A DNA stretch of 64,000 nt from Marinobacter persicus (GTDB lineage: Bacteria; Pseudomonadota; Gammaproteobacteria; Pseudomonadales; Oleiphilaceae). Of the stretch, positions 28,640 through 36,776 are shown piece by piece. The stretch spans positions 1 to 64,000 of the forward strand of contig NZ_PTIV01000004.1 in assembly GCF_002934325.1 (NCBI RefSeq), read 5' to 3'. The notes under the pieces are model-generated. The model ran no database searches. It saw nothing but the letters and a program-made list of their open reading frames with translations, and was not told the DNA's origin. A program made the position numbers and the translations under genes. Numbering within the stretch: position 1 is the first letter of the stretch; the number at the start of each line of letters is the position of its first letter.

Positions 28640-28717
28640 AACGGCGTTTCAGGACTTTTCCCTGAAAGCGGCGCGCATAGTAACAGAAGGTTTCGGCCTT
28701 CACAACGCCTGGTTACC

Positions 28718-29479
28718 CTACAACGGCAATGGCACCTCATCCTGGCGGAACCAGCAGGCGATACTGAATCGGGTGCGGTTGGCCGGCAGCACTTCGTGGG
28801 GTATTTCCTCACTCAGAAACAACGCCGCCTTGCCATGCTCGGGACGCATCAGACCAACCACGCGCTCTTCATCTTCGGCACTGAACACCCGAAGCTCGCC
28901 ACCGTCTTCCAGGCCCCAGCCTTCATTGAGATACATCACCAGGGTGACCACACGAGAGGCCCTGCCCCTGAAACTGTCCAGGTGCCGCTTGTAGAAATCG
29001 CCCGCCTCAAAGGTGGCGTAGTGGGCTTCATAGCGTTTGAGGCCCAGAAACAGGCGCCGGTTCAGCCCCGCCATAAGCTCATCAAGAAAACGGAACAGCA
29101 TGGCTTGTGGTTCAGTAATACCTTCCATCCAAGCGATCTGGTCACGGCGAATGCTGCGGTCTTTCATCAGGTCTTCACCACGACCAATCCCCGCCCGGCG
29201 CATGGCTTCGGCGTTATGCAGGACACTGACCTCGTGGTGCAGCGCATCCAGAAGCCCCGCAGGCATTCGTGCAGCCAGGTCCAGCTCCATCCAGGCATGC
29301 TCGCTCAGGCCATCGGCCAGCTCATCGAGCCACAGCTCATCAAGCGCCGGGGCAGCCGCGAGCCCACCATTAAATACACCCGGCTCTTCGCCAGCTGCCT
29401 TATCGAGCTGTTGCGCCCCCATCTGCAGCCGGGGCTCAGGCATGGGGATCACCACGGCGCCAGTGTCTTCTCTGTCCAT
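28718..29479 (-). CDS. 2-oxoglutarate/Fe(II)-dependent oxygenase (prolyl-4-hydroxylase-like)
   Basis: 253 residues, predicted cytosolic. The C-terminal double-stranded beta-helix has the iron-binding triad: HLD in FYKRHLDSF and a distal His in EEIPHEVLP. The 2-oxoglutarate-binding Arg is in NRTRFSIACWFR. These enzymes hydroxylate proteins or small molecules; the SM-20/PHD-like layout suggests a protein target. The N-terminal ~60 residues are not conserved to my eye. Its stop is about 80 bases from the start of the 4.5S RNA gene. The substrate is unknown. Confidence 0.82.
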   Translation of the reverse strand: MDREDTGAVVIPMPEPRLQMGAQQLDKAAGEEPGVFNGGLAAAPALDELWLDELADGLSEHAWMELDLAARMPAGLLDALHHEVSVLHNAEAMRRAGIGRGEDLMKDRSIRRDQIAWMEGITEPQAMLFRFLDELMAGLNRRLFLGLKRYEAHYATFEAGDFYKRHLDSFRGRASRVVTLVMYLNEGWGLEDGGELRVFSAEDEERVVGLMRPEHGKAALFLSEEIPHEVLPANRTRFSIACWFRQDEVPLPL

Positions 29480-29580
29480 TAACAGACCTCCTGAATTTTG
29501 AGCTATTGTAAGAGCAAATGTGCTCGCGCGAAGGCTTTAATTCACTTCGCGGATAAGCAGATACACTTAAGGACAGGCCG

Positions 29581-31761
29581 ATGCTCAGGGATCCAGGCAT
29601 CATCAGCTACGGCACTGCCGCTGCGCTGTATGGAGTGCTGGCAGTGCTGGTTGCCACCCGCTACCTCAGGCGCGATATCGACCGGGCACTGTTTCTTGCC
29701 GCCATTATCAGCACCCTTTGGGCCGCTATTCTGGTGGCGCAGGCATTGCTCGGGCAGCCAGGGTTTCTGGCTCGTTACCTCCTTGAACTCTTCCGTGACA
29801 GCGCCTGGATCCTGTTGCTGTTCGCCATACTGCAAACCGCCTTGCGCCAGGGCGGACGAACGGACTCCCTTAAGAAGGGGCTCGGAATTGCGGCGGCGGT
29901 ACTGGTTACATCGCTGGCCGTTCTGGGCATCGTCGAGGCCCTGTTTTCTGTCAATCTCATTACTGGTAAGCCCCGAATCATTGGGCAACTGGCGCTTTCC
30001 CTGCTCGGGCTTTCACTGGTGGAACAGATCTGGCGCAACTCACCCGCGTTTGGGCGCTCATCGCTCAAGTATCTGTGTGTCGGTACTGCCACCCTGTTTG
30101 CTTACGACTTCCTGATGTACTCCGATGCCCTGCTGTTTGGCCAAATCACCGAGCCGCTTTGGGATGCCCGGGGATTCGTGAACGCCGCACTCATCCCACT
30201 GTTCGCTGTTAATGTCCTGAACACCCGCCGGCAACCGGTGGATTTCCACCTCTCGCGCACCGCCGTTTTCCATGTGGGAACCCTGATATTCGCCGGGGGG
30301 TATCTGCTCTTCCTGGCCGCGGGCGGCTACTACGTACGAGCCATGGGAGGCGACTGGGGCGAGGCGTTGGAAGTTGTCTTCATCACCATCGCCCTGGCAT
30401 TCCTGGCCACATTGATTCTGTCGCGCAGGATCCGGGCGCGGTTAATGGTTTTCATCAGCCGGAATTTCTTCGACTACAAATACGACTACCGCGAGGAATG
30501 GCTGAAGATGACCCGGGAACTGGCCAATCTTGGCGACGATCCCCCTCTGCCCGAACGGGTCATCGGAATACTGGCGGGGCTGGTGGAGAGCAATGCGGGC
30601 GCGTTATGGCTGCAGGACGATCAACAGAACTACATTCTGCAGGCGAGCCTGAACATGAACGTGCCCCGCTATACCATCATCGACAGGGATGCGGAACTGG
30701 TCATGTATCTTCAGGAACGGGAATGGATTATCGACCTGACAGATTATGAAGCCACTGCCCTGGCCCATAAACTGCCCCCTCTGCCCGACACCCTTACCAA
30801 GCTACCGAACGCCTGGCTGATTATCCCGCTCTACCTCGGCAAGGACCTGTATGGAATGGTGGTTGTTGGCAAATCCTGGGCGAACGTGGAGCTGAACTGG
30901 GAAAACTTTGACCTGATCAAGGTGGTGGCGCGCCAGAGCTGCAACTTACTGGCCCAGGCCGATGCCCAGAATCGCCTGTCGAGAGCCATGCAGTTTGAGG
31001 CGGTCAACAAGGCCACCGCGTTCATGGTTCACGACCTCAAGACACTGATCGCCCAGCTTTCCCTTATGGTCAGCAATGCCCCCAGGCACCGGAACAACCC
31101 GGCGTTTTTTGATGACATGATTGCCACCACCGACCATGCGGTCCAGAAGATGTCGAACCTGGTGGAGCAGATTCGCAATCCCATGGAGAACAATACCGAG
31201 CCGCTAACCACCACAGACCTCTGCTCCCTGCTTCTGGAAGTCACCGAAGATCTTTCGCGGCGGCTTCCCGCTCCGGTGCTTCAGCAACCGCCTGCCGATG
31301 TCATTGAGGTGCGCGCTGACCGCAAGCAATTACGAAACGTGTTAGCTCATCTGGTGCGAAATGCCCAGGACGCCACTCCGCCAGATGGCGAAGTCACCCT
31401 CAACCTGAAAACCACCAAAAGCAGTGTTGTGCTGTTTATTCAGGACAACGGCAGCGGCATGACCGAAGAATTCATCCATACCCGCTTATTCAAACCGTTC
31501 GAGAGCACCAAGGGCCTCACCGGAATGGGTATCGGCGCCTACCAGGCCAAGGAATACATCCGGGAGCTTGGCGGTGATATGGATGTCACCAGCGAACCCG
31601 GTGTGGGGTCGTGCTTTTCCATCAAACTGCCTCTTGCCCACCCCGACAACTCACCATCCAAGCATGCCGAACCATTCTCTGACATCGATGAACCGGATAG
31701 TGCGCCAATAAATCGTCACAAAAAACTATTTTCAGCAATCAGCGTTGCAAAGCGTCAATAA
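29581..31761 (+). CDS. prsK: XrtA/PEP-CTERM system histidine kinase PrsK
   Basis: 726 residues. The N-terminal membrane domain has about eight or nine hydrophobic helices to residue ~280. A GAF-like sensor domain follows (about 320-460), then a dimerisation helix with the phosphoacceptor His484 in FMVHDLKTLIAQ, and an ATPase domain with N box NVLAHLVRNAQDA, DNGSGM and GMGIGAYQAKEYI. It should phosphorylate PrsR encoded next. PrsK-PrsR-PrsT sets accompany exosortase A loci. AAGGA stands 7 bases before the ATG. The sensed signal is unknown; the membrane domain suggests an envelope cue. Confidence 0.9.
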   Translation: MLRDPGIISYGTAAALYGVLAVLVATRYLRRDIDRALFLAAIISTLWAAILVAQALLGQPGFLARYLLELFRDSAWILLLFAILQTALRQGGRTDSLKKGLGIAAAVLVTSLAVLGIVEALFSVNLITGKPRIIGQLALSLLGLSLVEQIWRNSPAFGRSSLKYLCVGTATLFAYDFLMYSDALLFGQITEPLWDARGFVNAALIPLFAVNVLNTRRQPVDFHLSRTAVFHVGTLIFAGGYLLFLAAGGYYVRAMGGDWGEALEVVFITIALAFLATLILSRRIRARLMVFISRNFFDYKYDYREEWLKMTRELANLGDDPPLPERVIGILAGLVESNAGALWLQDDQQNYILQASLNMNVPRYTIIDRDAELVMYLQEREWIIDLTDYEATALAHKLPPLPDTLTKLPNAWLIIPLYLGKDLYGMVVVGKSWANVELNWENFDLIKVVARQSCNLLAQADAQNRLSRAMQFEAVNKATAFMVHDLKTLIAQLSLMVSNAPRHRNNPAFFDDMIATTDHAVQKMSNLVEQIRNPMENNTEPLTTTDLCSLLLEVTEDLSRRLPAPVLQQPPADVIEVRADRKQLRNVLAHLVRNAQDATPPDGEVTLNLKTTKSSVVLFIQDNGSGMTEEFIHTRLFKPFESTKGLTGMGIGAYQAKEYIRELGGDMDVTSEPGVGSCFSIKLPLAHPDNSPSKHAEPFSDIDEPDSAPINRHKKLFSAISVAKRQ

Positions 31762-31772
31762 TCAGTTATAAC

Positions 31773-31824
31773 TCAGGTCAGGAATGGCTAAAACATAACC
31801 ATGTGTCAGCCATTCCTGACCTGA
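31773..31824. repeat. Perfect 17-bp inverted repeat between prsK and prsR
   Basis: Arms TCAGGTCAGGAATGGCT (31773-31789) and AGCCATTCCTGACCTGA (31808-31824) are perfectly complementary around an 18-base loop. It begins 12 bases after the prsK stop and ends 32 bases before the prsR start preferred here. No T tract follows, so it is not a standard terminator. It may stabilise or attenuate the transcript, or be an operator. Confidence 0.85.
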
Positions 31825-31856
31825 CAATAATATCGATCAAAGGACTGGTTGTTGCC

Positions 31857-33227
31857 GTGAAGCATTTGCTGATAGTTGAGGACGACCCGGGCCTGCAAAG
31901 CCAGATGCGCTGGTGTTTCAGCGAGGACATTGAGGTATCGGTCGTCGCTGATCGCACATCGGCGTTGGCTATCCTTCGCCGTCTGGAGCCCCAGGTGGTA
32001 ACACTTGATCTCGGATTGCCTCCAGACCCCGGCGGCGCGACGGAGGGGTTTGCCCTTTTGGAAGACATCCTGAAACTGGCTCCGGCCACCAAGGTCATTG
32101 TTGTCACCGGAAGGGAAGATCGTGAGAATGCCATCAAGGCGATCGGCATGGGTGCGAGTGATTTTTACCAGAAGCCATTGGATGCGGACATTCTTACCTT
32201 TGTCGTTAATCGTGCCTTCCGCCTCGCCGAGCTGGAAAAAGAAAACAGCGAACTGACCAGCGGCAGTACCTACTCCAACATCAAAGGCATTGTCGCGGCC
32301 AGCCCGGAAATGCTGGCCATTTGCCGTACCATCGAAAAAGTAGCTCCAACGGATGTGACCACGCTGATTACCGGCGAAACCGGTACCGGCAAGGAACTGC
32401 TGGCGCGGGCCCTGCACGACCGCAGCCCCCGGTCAGAAAAGCCTTTTGCGGCCATCAACTGTGCTGCCATTCCCGAAAACCTTCTGGAAAGCGAACTCTT
32501 TGGTTTCGAAAAAGGCTCTTTCACCGGCGCGACCCAGGCAAAGAAAGGCAAGATTGAAAGCGCCAATGGCGGCACCCTGTTCCTCGACGAAATTGGCGAC
32601 ATGCCAATGGCCCTGCAGGCGAAACTGCTTCGCTTCCTGCAGGAACGGGTCGTGGACCGGGTAGGCTCAGTCAACCCCATACCCGTGGACGTGCGGGTGG
32701 TCTGCGCTACCCATCGCAACGTCCAGGAACTGGTGGATCAGGGGGAATTCCGGGAAGATCTTTATTACCGCATCGCCGAAATCACTCTGGACGTTCCCGC
32801 CCTGCGTGAACGCAACGGGGATGCCCTGGTAATTGCCCGCTCTCTGCTCAAGCAGCTGGGTACTGACATGGACCGCCCCAACCTGTGCTTCGCCGAGGAT
32901 GCAGTCCAGGCCATCAATGGCTACCACTGGCCTGGCAACGTCCGGGAAATGATCAACAAGATCAAACGAGCCATCATCATGGCTGACGGCAAACGGGTGT
33001 CGGCCGATGATCTTCAGTTGGAGCAGTCGGACGAAGACCATGCCAACCAGTTGAATCTCCGGCAGGTTCGGGAAAAAGCAGAACGCGGCGCCATCGTCCA
33101 GGCCCTTCAGAACACTGGTTTCAATATGTCCAGGGCGTCGCGGCTCCTGGGCGTTACCCGGCCCACCCTTTATAACCTGACGGACAAGTACCGCATTGAA
33201 ACATCCACGCCCGTGTCCACGTCCTGA
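31857..33227 (+). CDS. prsR: Sigma-54-dependent response regulator PrsR
   Basis: About 456 residues. The receiver domain (1-~120) has acidic residues EDD at 8-10 and phosphoacceptor Asp51 in VVTLDLGLP. The AAA+ sigma-54-interaction domain (about 150-385) has Walker A GETGTGKE, the sigma-54 contact loop as GSFTGA (consensus GAFTGA) and Walker B LFLDEIGDM. The C-terminal Fis-type helix-turn-helix is SRASRLLGVTRPTLYNL. Start: GTG at 31857, because homology begins KHLLIVEDD; the only ribosome-like sequence, AGGA at 31841, is 12 bases away. An in-frame GTG at 31803 would put the start inside a large hairpin. It probably drives the sigma-54 promoter at 35772. Confidence 0.9.
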   Translation: MKHLLIVEDDPGLQSQMRWCFSEDIEVSVVADRTSALAILRRLEPQVVTLDLGLPPDPGGATEGFALLEDILKLAPATKVIVVTGREDRENAIKAIGMGASDFYQKPLDADILTFVVNRAFRLAELEKENSELTSGSTYSNIKGIVAASPEMLAICRTIEKVAPTDVTTLITGETGTGKELLARALHDRSPRSEKPFAAINCAAIPENLLESELFGFEKGSFTGATQAKKGKIESANGGTLFLDEIGDMPMALQAKLLRFLQERVVDRVGSVNPIPVDVRVVCATHRNVQELVDQGEFREDLYYRIAEITLDVPALRERNGDALVIARSLLKQLGTDMDRPNLCFAEDAVQAINGYHWPGNVREMINKIKRAIIMADGKRVSADDLQLEQSDEDHANQLNLRQVREKAERGAIVQALQNTGFNMSRASRLLGVTRPTLYNLTDKYRIETSTPVSTS

Positions 33228-33286
33228 GCCTTGGCACCGGGGCTTGCCCCGCTCATTGTCATACCTATCAAGGAGGAGCCCAAACA

Positions 33287-35626
33287 ATGAAAACATTCGG
33301 CCTCAAAGCCAGACATCCCCTGCTCGCACTGCTGGCGACAGGCGTCATCCTGCTGCCCCTTCTGACAGGCTGTAACGGCGGCGATTCATCGAATACCGAT
33401 GAAGCGGCGTCTCACATTGAACGGGCAGAAACCTACACCGATCAGGGGCAGTACCGCTCGGCGTTGCTCGAAGTCAGAAATGCCATCAAGGCAGACCCGG
33501 ACAACGTCGATCATGTGGTCATGCTCGCCGAACTCTACCTGGACATTGGAGCCGCCAGGGAAGCTGCGGAGCTCCTTGAGCCGTGGATGGAAGGCCACGC
33601 CAGCGACGTGGCCCTGCCGTTAGCCACCGCCTACGTGCGCCTGGGCAAACACCTGTCCGCCCGGGAAACCCTGGACCAATATCAGCCACAAAGCCCCGTC
33701 CAGCAAACCGAAGCAAGCCTGTTGCGGGCCGAGGCACTGCGGCTTTCGGGAGATGCAACCGAAGCGCTGTCACTGTTTCGCAACCTGATGGAGAACCACC
33801 CATCCAACCCTCAGGCGGTGGTTGGCACCTTGCGGGCGCAGTTGGACCTCAACCAGGCCAGCCAAGCCGTGCGCACCGCTAACGACTGGCTGGAGCAAAA
33901 CCCTCCAGAGCCCCAGGTTCGCTATTGGAAAGGCGCCGCCCAGTATCAGGAAAATGACCTGGATGGCGCGGCCCAGACCCTCACTGACGCGGCCAGCGAG
34001 TTGCCGGCCTCGGATGTATTCCTCCCGGTACGACGCAACATCCTGACGCTGTTGTCCCGGGTACTGACCGAACAGGGCAAGGCGGTGGAGGCTCAGGTGT
34101 ATAACAAGATCCTTGCCGAACACCAGGACACCACCGCGCGCGAACAGGGAGAAGCAGCCATCGCAGCACTGCAGGAAGGCAATGTTGACGAGGCCAAGCG
34201 AATTCTCGGAGATATGCTGGAGATGGATCCGGACAACCGGGCTGCTGCGCTAATGCTCGGTGCCCTGAGTACCAGCACCGGTAATGCCGAAGAAGGGAGT
34301 CGGCTGCTGGCCGAAAACCTGGACCCGGAAACCACGCCGACACCCTTTCTGCGTTCCGCCACCATGGCACAGATCGACACCGGCAAACGGGAAGAGGCCC
34401 TGCAGACACTGGAGCGCGCCATGGAGGCCCGCCCCAATGACAATGACATCCTTGCCATGCACGGCATTCTTGCCCTGTCTTTTGACGATGAGGAGCGTCA
34501 GACAGCTGGCATCGCAAGCCTGCAGAAGGCCATCAACAACGAACCAGAGCGCACCCGCCTGCGCCTGGCACTGGCCCATCACTACATAACATCTGGACAG
34601 CCCGACGCTGCCATCACCCAGCTTCTGGAAGTGGCGCGCCTCACACCTGATCGTATTGAAGCGTTACAACAGGCCACCAGGCTTTACGCCCGAAGCCATC
34701 CGCCCCAGGACACTGTGGATTGGCTCGATGGTTTGGCAGAACAAACTCCGGAGTTGGAACAAAACGCTGATGTACTCGCTGCGCTCGTCAACATTGGAGT
34801 GGGTAACCTTGCACAGGCACGGGAACGTCTTGCCCCGTACCAGCAAACCGACTCCGAGTATGTAAAGCAGGCTGACATTGAGCTCCTACTGGCAGAAACC
34901 CGCGCTGCGGTGAATGCCGGTAACTACGAAACAGCCCGGGCCAAAGCCTCGGAAGCCATTGGTTTGGCGCCCAACTCCTTGCGGGTGTTATTGCTCCCGG
35001 CAGCCATCTCCCAGGCCGAGGGCGACCTTGATCGTGCCCTGGAAGAAATTGATGCGGCGGAAGAGGTAACCGGTAAAGCCGGCCCAACGATTATCGCCCG
35101 CACGTCTGTGCTCGAAGCCAATAATGGCACCACGCAGGCGTTCGACTATCTGTTTTCCCAGTGGCAGGAACAACGGCGTGATGTGCTCATTCCGCCCTTG
35201 TTAAGACTGGCACGGAGCGAAGGCGCCGAGGCTCTGGGCTCGGTGACCCAAGCGTGGATCGAGCAGCAGCCTCAGAACCCGGCCGCCAATATGGCGCGGG
35301 CAGACTGGCTGGTAAGCGACGGCCAGGAGCAACTGGCCATAAGCCACTATGAAACGGTTCTGGACAGCAACCCCGGCAACCCCGCAGCCCTGAACAACCT
35401 GGCCTGGGTTCTCCGGGAAAGTGACCCCCAGCGGGCTCTGGCTCTCTCCGAACAAGCCTCCCAAAAAGCAGCAGACAACCCCATGGTATTGGACACCTAT
35501 GGTTGGCTGCTGCACCTGGCTGGCCAGAATGACGAAGCCATCCGTGTTCTTGAACAGGCCGTTGCCCTGGCTCCGGAGAACGAAGAAATCTCCGCACATC
35601 TGGAAGCCGCCCGGGAGGCGTTGTAA
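33287..35626 (+). CDS. prsT: PEP-CTERM system TPR-repeat lipoprotein PrsT
   Basis: 779 residues. The lipoprotein signal has lipobox LLTG|C at Cys29. The rest is built of tetratricopeptide-type helical repeats (for example YRSALLEVRNAIKADPDN, EAAELLEPWM, AAITQLLEVARLTPDR, ALNNLAWVLRESDP), ending at a strong TPR pair. PrsT proteins are named for their constant presence in exosortase A loci. They are assumed to scaffold polysaccharide export or assembly in the periplasm or at the outer membrane. A perfect AAGGAGG lies upstream of the ATG. It follows prsR by 59 bases and a strong hairpin follows the stop. Confidence 0.9.
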   Translation: MKTFGLKARHPLLALLATGVILLPLLTGCNGGDSSNTDEAASHIERAETYTDQGQYRSALLEVRNAIKADPDNVDHVVMLAELYLDIGAAREAAELLEPWMEGHASDVALPLATAYVRLGKHLSARETLDQYQPQSPVQQTEASLLRAEALRLSGDATEALSLFRNLMENHPSNPQAVVGTLRAQLDLNQASQAVRTANDWLEQNPPEPQVRYWKGAAQYQENDLDGAAQTLTDAASELPASDVFLPVRRNILTLLSRVLTEQGKAVEAQVYNKILAEHQDTTAREQGEAAIAALQEGNVDEAKRILGDMLEMDPDNRAAALMLGALSTSTGNAEEGSRLLAENLDPETTPTPFLRSATMAQIDTGKREEALQTLERAMEARPNDNDILAMHGILALSFDDEERQTAGIASLQKAINNEPERTRLRLALAHHYITSGQPDAAITQLLEVARLTPDRIEALQQATRLYARSHPPQDTVDWLDGLAEQTPELEQNADVLAALVNIGVGNLAQARERLAPYQQTDSEYVKQADIELLLAETRAAVNAGNYETARAKASEAIGLAPNSLRVLLLPAAISQAEGDLDRALEEIDAAEEVTGKAGPTIIARTSVLEANNGTTQAFDYLFSQWQEQRRDVLIPPLLRLARSEGAEALGSVTQAWIEQQPQNPAANMARADWLVSDGQEQLAISHYETVLDSNPGNPAALNNLAWVLRESDPQRALALSEQASQKAADNPMVLDTYGWLLHLAGQNDEAIRVLEQAVALAPENEEISAHLEAAREAL

Positions 35627-35640
35627 ACCAGACTGACAGT

Positions 35641-35678
35641 CCGCTCGGCAATTCTGTTACATGCGAATTGCCGAGCGG
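35641..35678 (+). terminator. Strong hairpin after prsT
   Basis: A perfect 13-bp stem, CCGCTCGGCAATT / AATTGCCGAGCGG, with a 12-nt loop, 14 bases after the prsT stop. The trailer CTTCAAACCCTTCTT is only moderately T-rich. It probably separates the prsKRT transcript from the PEP-CTERM unit. Confidence 0.55.
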
Positions 35679-35771
35679 CTTCAAACCCTTCTTCCACGGC
35701 CGTTGTCGAAATCCTTTACACACGCCTTCCAAAACAAAATTATTTACCATTAATTTCAACACCTTAACAAC

Positions 35772-35787
35772 TGGCACGGTTATCGCT
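35772..35787 (+). promoter_or_regulatory. Sigma-54 (-24/-12) promoter of the PEP-CTERM gene
   Basis: TGGCACGGTTATCGCT matches the RpoN consensus TGGCAC-N5-TTGCW: the GG and GC doublets have the exact 10-base separation, with one mismatch in the -12 element (TCGC for TTGC). Transcription should start near 35798, leaving a ~140-nt leader. The PrsR activator with a sigma-54 contact domain is encoded 2.5 kb upstream, so the regulator and its likely target promoter are in the same locus. Confidence 0.75.
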
Positions 35788-35810
35788 ACCAATATTATAA
35801 GCTTCGGGGA

Positions 35811-35892
35811 GCACCCGACCGGTGCCAAACCATTCGTGAGGATGGGACGGAAAGCCAAGGATCTCTCAAGCAAAGGAGACCGCCTGGTTGCA
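35811..35892 (+). promoter_or_regulatory. Cyclic di-GMP-I (GEMM-I) riboswitch
   Basis: The leader of the PEP-CTERM gene fits the GEMM-I aptamer. It has the core CCAAACC (35825-35831), then a hairpin closed by a GTGA (GNRA) tetraloop at 35836-35839, then GGGACGGAAAGCC (35844-35856). A second helix is formed by GGATCTCT (35859-35866) with GGAGACC (35875-35881), and the 3' strand GCCTGGTTGC (35882-35891) closes on the 5' side. Against the Vibrio Vc2 aptamer the pair at its positions 21/46 changes from G-C to C-G (35825/35850), a compensatory swap, and the G at position 20, which recognises the ligand, is kept. The expression platform is probably translational: the ribosome site GGAG is at 35925-35928 and no terminator is seen. 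Confidence 0.85.
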
Positions 35893-35936
35893 AAGCAAAC
35901 TACAAGGAATTAGAGCTAACAACCGGAGATACTCTC

Positions 35937-36674
35937 ATGAAACTCAAACTTATCGTAGCGGCGGTCGCTGTATCTGCCTGGGCTACCTCAGCAAGTGCTC
36001 TTGTGAGCACCACAAGTCCCGACCCGGGAAACCCCAACCTGCAGTCAATTCTTGATGGCATTACCGTGGGAGGCGACTCTTCCGTGAATGCCTATGAAGA
36101 CTACCTGGACGACGGAATGGACAGTTATTGGCAGGTAGCCGGGTCTGGCGGCTCTGTCAGCACATTCGTTATCGAGATCGCGGGCAACTCGAACATCAAC
36201 ACCTTTGGGGTCTATGACAGATACGACTCAGGCTCCTGGGTCGAGCTGTTCAGCGGTCCACAAACAACCGGATCGCAATCCTTGCTCTCGATTCTGGCGG
36301 ATGGTTCCGTGGTTGTGAACTTTGACGACACAACGGTTGATTTTGCCGCCAACGAATTTGGCTTCTACATGGGCACCAGCGACGGCCCCCTGTTTTATTC
36401 AGACAGCCTTCTGAATGGCGATAACGATCAGATGGTTGCCTATAACGGCACCGGAGATCAAATCCAGATTGATCCGTTCTCTGCGGGGCCCTGGATTCCT
36501 GGCGAGTATATTCTGGCCTGGGAAGACGTGCTCTACGCCAACTCGGATCAGGACTTCAATGATCTGGTAGTCATTGTCGAATCCGTGGTCCCGGTACCCG
36601 AGCCCGGCACCCTGGCGCTGCTGGGACTGGGCCTTGCTGGCCTCGGAGCCGCACGCCGCCGTCAGAAAGCCTGA
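35937..36674 (+). CDS. PEP-CTERM sorting-signal protein with DUF4114-like region
   Basis: 245 residues. The signal peptide ends SASA|L near 21/22. The mature part is acidic and Ser/Gly/Asn-rich, without cysteines. Residues about 190-216 (ILAWEDVLYANSDQDFNDLVVIV) match the end of DUF4114, including the D-x-D-F-N-D motif. The C-terminus is a textbook sorting signal: VPEPG at 220-224 (PEP at 221-223), a hydrophobic Leu/Gly/Ala helix and the basic tail RRRQKA. XrtA, encoded next, should cut at the PEP motif and release or transfer the protein to the cell surface or matrix. It is expressed from its own sigma-54 promoter and c-di-GMP riboswitch, and ends at a strong terminator. Confidence 0.92.
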   Translation: MKLKLIVAAVAVSAWATSASALVSTTSPDPGNPNLQSILDGITVGGDSSVNAYEDYLDDGMDSYWQVAGSGGSVSTFVIEIAGNSNINTFGVYDRYDSGSWVELFSGPQTTGSQSLLSILADGSVVVNFDDTTVDFAANEFGFYMGTSDGPLFYSDSLLNGDNDQMVAYNGTGDQIQIDPFSAGPWIPGEYILAWEDVLYANSDQDFNDLVVIVESVVPVPEPGTLALLGLGLAGLGAARRRQKA

Positions 36675-36687
36675 CCAGAACACAGGG

Positions 36688-36713
36688 AAAGCCAGCTCCG
36701 GCTGGCTTTTCTT
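36688..36713 (+). terminator. Intrinsic terminator after the PEP-CTERM gene
   Basis: A 9-bp stem, AAAGCCAGC / GCTGGCTTT, with loop TCCG and a trailing TTTTCTT tract. It isolates the PEP-CTERM gene from xrtA. Confidence 0.88.
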
Positions 36714-36776
36714 GTATCTCTCGCTTTTGCGTACCCATAATGTCGTAAGAGACACGCGACAGGTCGGCCCGAGACG

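Noticed and set aside
28646-28668. Hairpin TTTCAGG / CCTGAAA between the oxygenase gene and the 4.5S RNA as a terminator
   Set aside because: The stem is only 7 bp, has no T tract on the minus strand and may be part of the 4.5S promoter region.
31803-31805. Earlier GTG start for prsR
   Set aside because: It lies in the loop of the 17-bp inverted repeat, has no ribosome site, and adds 18 residues before the conserved receiver-domain opening.
33232-33247. A second sigma-54-like sequence (TGGCACCGGGGCTTGC) before prsT
   Set aside because: The GG-GC spacing is one base too long, and the sequence is explained by a CGGGG-CTTG-CCCCG hairpin after prsR.
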